64,000 nucleotides of DNA from Methylomonas fluvii (GTDB lineage: Bacteria > Pseudomonadota > Gammaproteobacteria > Methylococcales > Methylomonadaceae). Location of the stretch: the NCBI RefSeq assembly GCF_014850975.1, contig NZ_JACXST010000002.1, positions 496,001 through 560,000 on the forward strand, written 5' to 3'. Every line of letters starts with the position of its first letter. Position 1 is the stretch's first letter. Shown here piece by piece: positions 8,692-16,204 of this stretch. The position numbers and the translations under genes are program-made. The notes below the pieces were generated by a model. That model was not told the DNA's origin. It was given only the letters and a program-made list of their open reading frames with translations, and made no database searches.

Positions 8692-8892
8692 GTCGGGTCT
8701 CGGCCCGACAGCCGAGATACTTTTCTTTGCTTGTCCAAAGAAAAGTATCCAAAAGAAAAGACCCCCGGATGCCGCTTTGATCCTGCGCTCCGAAGCTTTT
8801 GAACGGGGTTGCCGAAAGGGGCTTCCTGCCCCTTCGGCAACGCGATGCATCCATGCATCGCCCCTACGGGCTATTCCGCTCAAAAGCTCCGG
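8692..8892 (-). repeat. structured multi-hairpin repeat, copy 1
   Basis: A roughly 200-nt element made of nested inverted repeats. It has a head with GTCGGG/CCCGAC and TCTCGG/CCGAGA, a perfect 14-bp hairpin (8716-8729 with 8736-8749, 6-nt loop), and a closing stem AGCTTTTGA/TCAAAAGCT (8794-8802 with 8880-8888). The closing stem encloses three hairpins: 8808-8822 with 8828-8841 (one bulged A), 8842-8850 with 8853-8861, and CCC/GGG at 8862-8870. Copy 2 at 10067-10260 has the same plan in inverted orientation with different stem sequences. Strand is assigned arbitrarily. Short open frames across it are not credible proteins. Confidence 0.8.
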
Positions 8893-8953
8893 TGCTCGGC
8901 GCGGCATACGGGAAGAAAACCATCCCGAAAGTTAAAGCTATAAATCGAACAAG

Positions 8954-9098
8954 GTAGGTTCGATTAGCGAAGCGTAATCGGAAGTATGTTTAAAATTGGA
9001 GCTATTAATTAAATACCTAAAAAATTATTTCCAAAACAGAAAAACAAATCCTTTATTCAAATTCATTCTTCCGATTACACTTCGCTAATCGAACCTAC
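8954..9098. repeat. MITE-like element with 31-bp inverted repeats
   Basis: The 31-nt arm at 8954-8984 (beginning GTAGGTTCGATTAGCGAAG) is repeated in reverse complement at 9068-9098 with one mismatch. The 83 nt between the arms are AT-rich and non-coding. The arm resembles the widespread 'GTAGGTTGGGTTAGCGAAGC' family of bacterial intergenic repeats. No target-site duplication was recognised by eye. Confidence 0.75.
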
Positions 9099-9117
9099 GC
9101 TGCTGGCTATAAAACTC

Positions 9118-9873
9118 CTAGCCATTGAATTTTTTAGCTGCGTAATAACTAACAGAAATAGCTAAATTCATTCCAAAGCGAGCGAACTCCTTATCCGTAA
9201 AACCCAAAGGCTTATGTGCACCCGGACTGATAAAGGTATAAATAGAAGTAATGGCGTCCTCTTCTTTTTTATCAAAAAAAGCATATTCTTTCAAAAAACG
9301 TATCGAGTTCCCCCATACCTTTGTATCATTATCACTAACGATAAGACCTCTTTGAATCGCAAGCTCTTTACATAACGTTTCAAGGGCAACGCGCGAATAA
9401 GTCAAACACCCATTATAATAATCAGGCGCTGGTTTTCTGAACTCTTCTGCCGACCTTTTTATAAGATCTATAATTTCCTCGGAGGATGGTAAATTTGTTC
9501 TACGCAATTCTTTAGCTAAATCATCCTCTATCGGCTCGCTTGACTCGATAAACGGTTCAATTTTAATTATTCTATTACGCTCAACTCGATAGCCATCAAG
9601 CATTAAACAGCTTTCAAAATCTTCCCATCTTTCATCAAATGCTGTAGCTGTAGACGTTTTTCTATCTCTGAGCGCCTTTTTTGTAATCACAACCTCAGAG
9701 ATTAAGCAAGATATTTTGTCATCAGCTACACCAAGTAAAGCTCCTTTAATATTTTCTAGGTTTATATATTCAGCAAAGACATCATGCTTTTCTAGTAAAA
9801 TAGATATTTGATCCCTTCCAATAAGATCAAGTAACTGACAAAAAGACAATTTCGTTCTCTTTGAAATAACCAC
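9118..9873 (-). CDS. hypothetical protein, possible HEPN-like C-terminus
   Basis: A 251-residue protein of unknown function, visibly more AT-rich than its neighbours. It has a GTG start with only a weak ribosome site (TTTGGA). The N-terminal half is mixed helix/strand. The C-terminal half is helical, with 'YSRVALETLCKELAIQRGL' near residue 160 and 'SIYTFISPGAHKP' near 210, a layout similar to HEPN or abortive-infection-type C-terminal domains seen in defence proteins. That resemblance is weak and no catalytic R-x4-6-H motif is clear. It is bracketed by inverted repeat elements on both sides between sufC and hicB, so it looks like cargo of an accessory island. Confidence 0.65.
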   Translation of the reverse strand: MVISKRTKLSFCQLLDLIGRDQISILLEKHDVFAEYINLENIKGALLGVADDKISCLISEVVITKKALRDRKTSTATAFDERWEDFESCLMLDGYRVERNRIIKIEPFIESSEPIEDDLAKELRRTNLPSSEEIIDLIKRSAEEFRKPAPDYYNGCLTYSRVALETLCKELAIQRGLIVSDNDTKVWGNSIRFLKEYAFFDKKEEDAITSIYTFISPGAHKPLGFTDKEFARFGMNLAISVSYYAAKKFNG

Positions 9874-9908
9874 TATTTATCCAAAACTTTAAACCATTAA
9901 TACAAAGC

Positions 9909-9983
9909 TTGTAGGATGTGCTGAACAGGGTGAAGCGCATCTGTCGCGAACGATGCGCCTCCTTTCTTCGGCACATCCTACAA
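9909..9983. repeat. REP-like palindromic element
   Basis: TTGTAGGATGTGC (9909-9921) pairs perfectly with GCACATCCTACAA (9971-9983), and inside it GCGCATC (9935-9941) pairs with GATGCGC (9952-9958). This is the layout of a two-stem intergenic palindrome. Similar 'GTAGGATGTGCTGA...GATGCGC' motifs are scattered through many gammaproteobacterial genomes. It lies 36 bp upstream of the island gene's start. Confidence 0.7.
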
Positions 9984-10066
9984 ATTCTTTCCACATCAAA
10001 AAACATCCAATCACTTTAAATCCACGGCGGGGGTTATTCCCGTTATTCCGCCCTGAGCATCGCAGT

Positions 10067-10314
10067 TTTTGGCGAGATCGGCCCGCAGGGGAGCGGCAGG
10101 GATGCCGCTCGTTTTCGGAGGGCCAGGGATGGCCCTTCCGAAAACCCTCGCCAAAAGCAAGACGCGCAGGATTAAGGCGGAATTCCGGGTGGCCTTTTCT
10201 TTGGATACTTTCTTTTGGCCAAGCAAAAGAAAGTATCTCGGCTGTCGGGCCGAGACCCGACTTTAAAACAACCCGTCGCGACAGCGACACAACCCCTAAA
10301 GACGCTGGAGCGTC
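10067..10314 (+). repeat. structured multi-hairpin repeat, copy 2 (inverted)
   Basis: The inverted counterpart of the element at 8692-8892. The closing stem is TTTTGGCGAG/CTCGCCAAAA (10067-10076 with 10147-10156). Inside are CCC/GGG (10082-10090), GAGCGGCA/TGCCGCTC (10091-10098 with 10103-10110), and 10111-10124 with 10131-10145, which again has one extra base at the same place. Then comes the 14-bp hairpin (10204-10217 with 10224-10237, 6-nt loop), the GTCGGG-containing head to about 10260, and the GACGCTGGAGCGTC palindrome at 10301-10314. Almost every stem differs in sequence from copy 1 yet still pairs. Confidence 0.8.
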
Positions 10315-10342
10315 TAACCCCGCAACCTACAAAAACCAATAA

Positions 10343-10552
10343 TTACGCATACAGCAACCGCCCCTTGGGTTCAGGAATCACTCTACCAAGCTCCAAAGCC
10401 GTATCGATCCACTCCTGAATCACCACCTCGGCATTTTTTACAGCCTCTTGGTAACTCTTGCCATCCGCCATACAACCAGACAGCTCCGGCACTTCCACCA
10501 GATAGGCTTGATCCGGCTCGCTCCAATAAAGAATCATTTCGTATTTATTCAT
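10343..10552 (-). CDS. hicB: HicB family antitoxin
   Basis: A 69-residue HicB-type antitoxin with the degenerate RNase-H-like fold pattern: 'YLVEVPELSGCMADGKSYQEAV' region followed by a helix 'IQEWIDTALELGRVIPEP'. It overlaps the end of hicA by 8 bp, so toxin precedes antitoxin, the usual hicAB order. The short length means there is little or no separate DNA-binding domain, so autoregulation may be weak. It lies at the end of the sufR-sufB-hicA-hicB transcription unit. Confidence 0.88.
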   Translation of the reverse strand: MNKYEMILYWSEPDQAYLVEVPELSGCMADGKSYQEAVKNAEVVIQEWIDTALELGRVIPEPKGRLLYA

Positions 10553-10802
10553 CGATTTGCCCTAATTGATATTTGACGATAACCTGCCGTACCTGTTTGA
10601 TTTGATAAGGTTTTGCCTTTGAACCTACAGGTTGCAAATTTAAAATTTCCGAGATGTCTTGCCGAGTAAAAATATGATGATCGCCGCGAATTCTCAAATC
10701 AAAATCCATTCGCTGCAATAATTGCACGAGTTCCGCAAAGGTGATATTGCCATCCGATCTGCCGCCGAGAATCTTATACAGCAGCTTATCGTATTTGCCC
10801 AT
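10545..10802 (-). CDS. hicA: HicA family toxin
   Basis: An 85-residue HicA (YcfA) mRNA interferase-type toxin with a dsRBD-like fold. The conserved catalytic histidine is in 'GDHHIF' (His42/His43). The C-terminal 'YQIKQVRQVIVKYQLG' is the usual last helix. It is slightly longer than the 60-residue classic. Its ATG overlaps the sufB stop (TAATG), so translation should be coupled to the SufB scaffold gene. This is an unusual junction between a toxin and a core Fe-S assembly gene. Confidence 0.87.
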   Translation of the reverse strand: MGKYDKLLYKILGGRSDGNITFAELVQLLQRMDFDLRIRGDHHIFTRQDISEILNLQPVGSKAKPYQIKQVRQVIVKYQLGQIDE

Positions 10803-12250
10803 TACCCAACCGCCCCTTCCAAACTAATCCCCAACAACGCCTGCGCCTCTACCGCAAACTCCATCGGCAATTCCTTAAACACTTCCTTACAAAAGCCATT
10901 CACTATCATCGACACCGCATCTTCCGCAGACAAGCCGCGCTGCTGGCAGAAGAACAATTGGTCTTCGCTGATTTTAGAGGTGGTCGCCTCATGTTCAATC
11001 TGCGCGGTCGGCTGTTTCACTTCCACATAAGGAAAGGTATGCGCACCGCATTTATCGCCCACCAAGAGTGAATCGCACTGGGTGTGGTTACGAGCGTTTT
11101 CAGCGGATTTGGCCACTTTCACTAAACCACGATAGGTGTTCTGCGCCCGGCCGGCGGAGATTCCTTTCGACACGATAGTGCTGCGGGTATTTTTGCCGAT
11201 ATGAATCATTTTGGTGCCGGTGTCGGCTTGTTGCAGGTTGTTGGTCAAAGCCACCGAATAAAATTCGCCGACCGAGTCATTGCCCAACAACACGCAACTG
11301 GGGTATTTCCAGGTGATGGCCGAGCCGGTTTCGACTTGGGTCCAGGATACTTTGGAGTTGTGCCCGCGGCATTCCGCGCGCTTGGTCACGAAGTTATAAA
11401 TACCGCCTTTGCCGTCTTTGTCGCCCGGATACCAGTTCTGCACGGTGGAATATTTGATTTGCGCATTGTCCAGCGCCACCAGCTCCACTACCGCAGCATG
11501 CAACTGGTTTTCGTCGCGCATCGGTGCGGTGCAGCCTTCCAGATAGGACACATGCGAGCCTTCATCGGCGATGATCAAAGTCCGTTCGAACTGGCCGGTG
11601 TTGGCGGCGTTGATTCTGAAATACGTCGACAACTCCATCGGGCAGCGCACACCTTTGGGGATGTAGACGAAGGAACCGTCGGTAAATACCGCGGCATTCA
11701 GCGCGGCGAAGAAGTTGTCGCCGGTCGGCACTACGCTACCGAGGTATTGCTTCACTAATTCAGGGTGTTCTTGCAAAGCTTCGGAAATCGGACAGAAAAT
11801 CACGCCGGCATCCTTGAGCTTGCCTTTAAAAGTGGTAGCAACCGACACGCTATCGAATACCGCATCGACCGCAATACCTGCCAGCCGCTCCTGCTCGTCC
11901 AGCGGAATGCCCAATTTTTTATAGGTATCCAATAATTCCGGATCGACTTCGTCCAAACTTTTCGGGCCGGCTTTTTTCGACTTAGGGGCCGAGTAATAGC
12001 TAATGGCTTGATAATCGATAGGATCGATCTTGAGTTGCGCCCAGTCCGGCGACGGCATGGTTTGCCAATGCCGAAAGGCTTTGAGCCGGTATTCCAACAT
12101 GAATTCCGGCTCGTTTTTGACTTTGGACAGCCGGCGAATCACGTCTTCGTCCAAGCCGGGCGGAAACGTATCGACTTCCAGCTCGGTCACAAAGCCTTGC
12201 TTGTATTCCTGGCTGATCAGATGTTCAATTTCTTGGGCGCTGGTAGACAT
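10802..12250 (-). CDS. sufB: SUF scaffold subunit SufB
   Basis: A 482-residue SufB of normal length, the core scaffold on which Fe-S clusters form with SufC and SufD. The conserved C-terminal core includes '[12 protein letters not shown]' and '[17 protein letters not shown]', and '[11 protein letters not shown]' near the end. The gene starts with ATG 14 bp after the Rrf2 regulator stop, so both are in one operon. At the 3' end its TAA overlaps the hicA ATG. sufC, normally next, lies 2.3 kb further on, behind hicAB and the repeat island. Confidence 0.97.
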   Translation of the reverse strand: MSTSAQEIEHLISQEYKQGFVTELEVDTFPPGLDEDVIRRLSKVKNEPEFMLEYRLKAFRHWQTMPSPDWAQLKIDPIDYQAISYYSAPKSKKAGPKSLDEVDPELLDTYKKLGIPLDEQERLAGIAVDAVFDSVSVATTFKGKLKDAGVIFCPISEALQEHPELVKQYLGSVVPTGDNFFAALNAAVFTDGSFVYIPKGVRCPMELSTYFRINAANTGQFERTLIIADEGSHVSYLEGCTAPMRDENQLHAAVVELVALDNAQIKYSTVQNWYPGDKDGKGGIYNFVTKRAECRGHNSKVSWTQVETGSAITWKYPSCVLLGNDSVGEFYSVALTNNLQQADTGTKMIHIGKNTRSTIVSKGISAGRAQNTYRGLVKVAKSAENARNHTQCDSLLVGDKCGAHTFPYVEVKQPTAQIEHEATTSKISEDQLFFCQQRGLSAEDAVSMIVNGFCKEVFKELPMEFAVEAQALLGISLEGAVG

Positions 12251-12264
12251 AATCTTTTCAATAA

Positions 12265-12714
12265 TTAGCGAAACAACTGGTTCACCGGAATCGAGACTTC
12301 TTCCGGCGGCTTAAACGGCAAAATCAAATCAGCCAAGGTTACCGACTCGAGCGCGTTGGCAATTTTTTGGTTGATCAAGTGCCAATTGCCTTGTATCCGA
12401 CAGCCGCTGGCTTGATCGCAACTTTTGTGTGAAACGGTGCATTCGGTCAGCGCTATCGGGCCTTCGAGAGCGGAAATCACCGTGGCCACACTGATCCTAT
12501 TTGGGTCTTTAGCTAACGCATAACCGCCTTTAGCACCACGCATGGACACCAACACCCCAGCTTTGAGCAAAATTTTCAAGATCTTGCTCACTGTCGGCTG
12601 GGCGATACCCGTGGCTTCGGCAATTTCTAAAGCACCATGCACCCGACTCCTGTCCCTGGCCATATAGCTCAAGATCACCGTGGCATAGTCTGTTAGCTTG
12701 CTTAACCTTAACAT
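12265..12714 (-). CDS. Rrf2-family SUF regulator
   Basis: A 149-residue Rrf2-family transcription factor of the type annotated 'SUF system Fe-S cluster assembly regulator'. It has an N-terminal winged helix (residues 1-65, with '[17 protein letters not shown]' as the reading helix and 'GAKGGYALA' as the wing) and three cysteines, Cys92, Cys99 and Cys105, spaced as in IscR, which probably bind a [2Fe-2S] cluster. A good ribosome site (AAGGAG) precedes the ATG. An IscR-type palindrome lies 21 bp upstream, suggesting autoregulation in response to cluster status. Confidence 0.93.
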   Translation of the reverse strand: MLRLSKLTDYATVILSYMARDRSRVHGALEIAEATGIAQPTVSKILKILLKAGVLVSMRGAKGGYALAKDPNRISVATVISALEGPIALTECTVSHKSCDQASGCRIQGNWHLINQKIANALESVTLADLILPFKPPEEVSIPVNQLFR

Positions 12715-12734
12715 CGCACTCCTTTTACATTTAG

Positions 12735-12747
12735 GACTATTTTAGTC
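12735..12747 (-). promoter_or_regulatory. IscR type-1-like operator
   Basis: GACTATTTTAGTC is a perfect inverted repeat (GACTA, 3-nt centre, TAGTC) and fits every position of the 13-nt core of the E. coli IscR type-1 consensus, GACTRWWWYAGTC. It lies 21-33 bp upstream of the Rrf2-regulator ATG, where it would overlap the promoter of the regulator-sufB operon. The flanking bases (TTAG and TTAT) are only partly symmetric. This supports feedback control by the Fe-S-binding regulator encoded next to it. Confidence 0.7.
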
Positions 12748-12946
12748 TTATTTAAATCCTTAGTAAATAGCTTGGTTATTAAAAATCTTACTTTCGCGTG
12801 AACATCACTTTTTTGAGTTTTCGCGCACTGCGCTATCTGGCTTAGCATCGCGGAAAAACAGCTTGCGACAACTTTTCCCTGAAAATCTTGGTTTTTTGCA
12901 ATACACTTCTTTTAAAGAACGAAACATACGCCATTTGATAAAAGCC

Positions 12947-13714
12947 ATGTCCCAAACTCGCAGCCCTATTGTTTTGATGTATCACGGTACGCCCGACGCT
13001 CAACCCGAGTCGCATTACTCGATAAGCGCGGACTTGTTTGCGAAGCATTTGCGGTATCTACAGCAAGAAGGTTGGACAACGGTTTTGTTCAAAGACTTGC
13101 AAAATACCAAATCGCTACCTGAAAAAAGTGTGGTCATTACTTTTGATGATGGCTACGAAGACAACTATCCGGGGGCTTTTTTGCCTCTGATGGCACTTGG
13201 GATGAAGGCCACATGGTTTATCGCCACCGATTGCATCGGCGGCCATGCGCATTGGCTAGGCAAACCATCCACTCAGACACGGATGCTAACGGCGGAACGC
13301 CTGCTTGAAATGCATGCAGCCGGAATGGAAATTGCCTCGCACACCTGCTCTCATCCAGACCTATCGGTACTCAGCACAGACCAACAACAATTCGAACTTT
13401 CAAAAGCCAAAGCTGTTCTTGAAGATTTATTGTCAACCCAAGTAAGCAGCCTGGCTTATCCCTTTGGCAGATTCAACTCTGATTCAATCACCATAGCCGA
13501 ACAGACAGGCTATAGCATGGCTTGCACCACCCGTCCCGGCTGGTTCGATAGCGAACCCAACCCTTACCTGGTTAGACGTATTGCCATATTCTCCGGCGAC
13601 AGCGCCAGCACACTAGCCCGCAAATTAAACTTTGCGGACAACGATGTATCGTGGAAAAAAATGACTCGCTACTATGCGAACCGTGTTTGGGATAAACTGC
13701 GTCATACGAGTTGA
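12947..13714 (+). CDS. polysaccharide deacetylase (NodB domain)
   Basis: A 255-residue carbohydrate esterase family 4 protein. The NodB metal-site motifs are present: 'VITFDDGYEDN' (the D-D pair) near residue 64 and 'ASHTCSHPDL' (H-x3-H) near 140; 'SSLAYPFGRFNS' is motif 3. It probably N-deacetylates an amino sugar in an exported polysaccharide. No signal peptide is evident, so it may be cytoplasmic or leave by another route. The ATG at 12947 gives 'MSQTRSPIVLMYHG', the natural N-terminus; an in-frame TTG at 12863 would add 28 residues. It opens a plus-strand polysaccharide gene group. Confidence 0.87.
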   Translation: MSQTRSPIVLMYHGTPDAQPESHYSISADLFAKHLRYLQQEGWTTVLFKDLQNTKSLPEKSVVITFDDGYEDNYPGAFLPLMALGMKATWFIATDCIGGHAHWLGKPSTQTRMLTAERLLEMHAAGMEIASHTCSHPDLSVLSTDQQQFELSKAKAVLEDLLSTQVSSLAYPFGRFNSDSITIAEQTGYSMACTTRPGWFDSEPNPYLVRRIAIFSGDSASTLARKLNFADNDVSWKKMTRYYANRVWDKLRHTS

Positions 13715-13887
13715 TTGCAAATACCAATGCAGATTTTAGCGTCGCAATGAATCAACAGCGATAAACAGCCCAGAAATTCGTCCCCACCAGAATTCAGAAC
13801 CTTTACGCCGAGCCCAAAAACCCAGAAGCCTAAGAACATGACTCTGCCCGGCAACTCTTTACCACTCTCTGCATTTAGATATCGAAA

Positions 13888-14847
13888 ATGAGCCTGGAAA
13901 AAGCCTCTAAAAAGCTCACATTCGCTTTTTGCACTTACAACCGCGCGGAAAGGCTAGAGAATCTGGTCTTTGCCATGCGCGCGCAATCTTGTCCGATTCC
14001 ATTTGAAATTCTTGCTGTAGATAATAACAGTAGCGACACGACAAGCGAGGTATTGAAACAACTTCAGCAACTACCCGGCCCGACGCTCCGCTGGGTGCAT
14101 GAGCCCAACCAAGGCATAGTCGCAGCGCGCAACAGAGCCATACAAGAGGCAATCAATTCAGACATTCTGGTGTTTATCGACGACGATGAACTACCTTTAT
14201 GCGGACTGTTGGAAACGGTTGCACACGCATATCTTAGCGAAGGCGCAGAATGTGTTGGCGGACGAATCGATATAGACTTTACAGACCATAAGCGTCCAGA
14301 ATGGCTTGATGACGAATTGCTGGGATTTCTAGGCGCGCTGGATCACGGCAAACAAGCTTTCTGGATAGAAGACAACACTACACCGGTGTGGGCCGGCAAC
14401 ATCGCATATGACATGGCGATATTCCGAAACGATCCGGCATTGCGCTTTGATCGCAGGTATGACCGCAAAGGTAAAACCATAGGAGGAGGCGAAGACGTGA
14501 TGATGTTTAATGTGCTCCTGCAGCAAAAGCGCCGAATACGTTACCGCCCGGACATGGCCATACTTCACGCCGTGGAACCATGGCGACTCCGGCGGCGCTA
14601 CTTTTTAGATGTTCATTTTCTGGCCGGCTATCGCGGAGCGATTAATGACTTTCCGGTCTATCATCGCACCTACTTGGGCATACCGCCATTCTTAATCTCG
14701 CAAATTGTCCGCCAAACTTGGCAATGGCTTGGGTTGGCGTTCACCGCAAAACATAGCCTGCGCCAGGCAATGAATGTCAGTTATTCTCTCGGGCAAATAT
14801 GTGGCTGTTTTTCACGCTGGAAAAACAAACTATTAATAAATAATTAA
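13888..14847 (+). CDS. family 2 glycosyltransferase
   Basis: A 319-residue GT-A-fold glycosyltransferase. The nucleotide-binding strand is 'FAFCTYNRAERL' (residues 12-23), followed by 'ILAVDNNSSDTT', 'NQGIVAARNRAI' and the metal-binding 'VFIDDDELP'. No membrane segment is evident except a weakly hydrophobic C-terminal region, so it would act at the cytoplasmic face on a lipid-linked or nucleotide-linked acceptor. Donor and acceptor cannot be read from the sequence. It sits between the deacetylase and the O-glycosylation ligase on the same strand. Confidence 0.9.
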   Translation: MSLEKASKKLTFAFCTYNRAERLENLVFAMRAQSCPIPFEILAVDNNSSDTTSEVLKQLQQLPGPTLRWVHEPNQGIVAARNRAIQEAINSDILVFIDDDELPLCGLLETVAHAYLSEGAECVGGRIDIDFTDHKRPEWLDDELLGFLGALDHGKQAFWIEDNTTPVWAGNIAYDMAIFRNDPALRFDRRYDRKGKTIGGGEDVMMFNVLLQQKRRIRYRPDMAILHAVEPWRLRRRYFLDVHFLAGYRGAINDFPVYHRTYLGIPPFLISQIVRQTWQWLGLAFTAKHSLRQAMNVSYSLGQICGCFSRWKNKLLINN

Positions 14848-14905
14848 ATTAAGCTGACCATTAAAAGCTTAGTTAAGTGCATTAAAACCTACTAAATTAA
14901 ACTCC

Positions 14906-16168
14906 GTGCGCGACATAGTTGTTCTTATTTTTCTGATATGCTGCATAGTTGCCGCAATAAAAAAACCATGGTGGGGGGTGCTATCGTTAGCAATATTCAG
15001 TTACTTGAATCCGCATGCCTATGCCTGGGGTGCAGTACGTTCGCTACCGGTATACTATGTGTTATTTTTGGTAGTTGTTGTCAGCACGTTCAACACCAAA
15101 GATAAACAGCCCATCCCTAAAGATTGGCGAATTTCCGTTTTTATAACACTTTGGTTCTATTTTATATTTACCACAACCCAATCGCCTTTACAGGATATTG
15201 CCTGGGAAAAATTTTTGTTCGTCTCTAAAGTATTTGTGCCATTCTATTTCACATGGGTACTCATCAATACCAGAGAAAAACTCTATTATTTAATTTCCAC
15301 CATAGGTGCCTCTATAGGCATTGTTGCAGTTAAAGGTGGTATATTTGCTATCTTAACCGGCTTTGGTCACCGCGTATACGGACCCCCCAATACGCAATTC
15401 GAGGACAACAATTTATTTGCCGTTGCGATGTTGATTGCCGTGCCATTGCTACTAGTATGGGAAAAAGAAGTACAGAAGAGTTGGCTTAAAAAAGGAATAT
15501 TGCTATCCATTCCTATCATTTATGCCGCTTCATTATCATCATGGTCTAGAGGCGCATTACTTACCATGATCGCTCTAACGTTTACACTGATTTCAAACAG
15601 CAAACGTAAATACTTGATGATCCCTCTAGTAATTGGCGGTACATTTTTTGTAATACCCTATTTGCCTGAAGAATGGTTTGGACGTATGCACACCATGGAA
15701 ACTTACGAGGAAGACCTTTCCGCCATGTCACGAATAGAGGCATGGACAGATGGCTGGAATCATGCGCTGAGCCACCCGTTTACCGGCGCGGGATTCGATG
15801 GCTGGATTCATGTCACGATGCGGGATTGGCACAGTTCTTACGTAGAAATGCTTGCTGAACATGGCTTTATAGCATTCGGATTATGGATTTCGCTGATACT
15901 GGGTAGTGTCTTTGGCTTAACCCGTTTATCAAGACAAGCGAAACAAGTAGAAGGCATGGAATGGGTGCGCCACTACAGCCTAATGGTCAGAACCTCGATC
16001 ATTTGCTATATGGTTGGCACCGCTTTCCTCGGCTTATCCTACTGGGATTTGATTTATCATTTAGTATTTATATCGATGTTAATTAAAAAATTCGCACTGC
16101 AAGAGTTTTCGGAAAAAGCACGCATAAATGAACAGCAGTACAAAAAAAATCGAAATATAATAATTTAG
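14906..16168 (+). CDS. exosortase-A-associated O-glycosylation ligase
   Basis: A 420-residue polytopic membrane protein of the Wzy/WaaL/PglL-like superfamily. Its pattern matches the exosortase-A-linked putative O-glycosylation ligases (the TIGR03097 type): 'FSYLNPHAYAWG' near the N-terminus, 'GPPNTQFEDNNLFA' near residue 158, 'SLSSWSRGALL' near 210, and a periplasmic loop with 'GAGFDGW' and 'DWHSSYVEMLAEHGF' near residues 293-320. About ten hydrophobic segments are visible. The GTG start at 14906 is the only good option. The likely job is transfer or polymerisation of a lipid-linked glycan, perhaps onto PEP-CTERM proteins; this role is inferred from genomic association in other species. Confidence 0.85.
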   Translation: MRDIVVLIFLICCIVAAIKKPWWGVLSLAIFSYLNPHAYAWGAVRSLPVYYVLFLVVVVSTFNTKDKQPIPKDWRISVFITLWFYFIFTTTQSPLQDIAWEKFLFVSKVFVPFYFTWVLINTREKLYYLISTIGASIGIVAVKGGIFAILTGFGHRVYGPPNTQFEDNNLFAVAMLIAVPLLLVWEKEVQKSWLKKGILLSIPIIYAASLSSWSRGALLTMIALTFTLISNSKRKYLMIPLVIGGTFFVIPYLPEEWFGRMHTMETYEEDLSAMSRIEAWTDGWNHALSHPFTGAGFDGWIHVTMRDWHSSYVEMLAEHGFIAFGLWISLILGSVFGLTRLSRQAKQVEGMEWVRHYSLMVRTSIICYMVGTAFLGLSYWDLIYHLVFISMLIKKFALQEFSEKARINEQQYKKNRNIII

Positions 16169-16204
16169 CCACCAATCATACTTATCCAATCGAATAAAAT
16201 AGAG

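Noticed and set aside
8625..8907. Short minus-strand open frames in the structured repeat
   Set aside because: They cross the hairpins of the repeat and share composition only because of the repeat; the same kind of frame appears in the other copy. No ribosome site.
9889..10418. Several overlapping open frames in both strands around repeat copy 2
   Set aside because: They track the palindromic structure and read through inverted repeats rather than a protein family.
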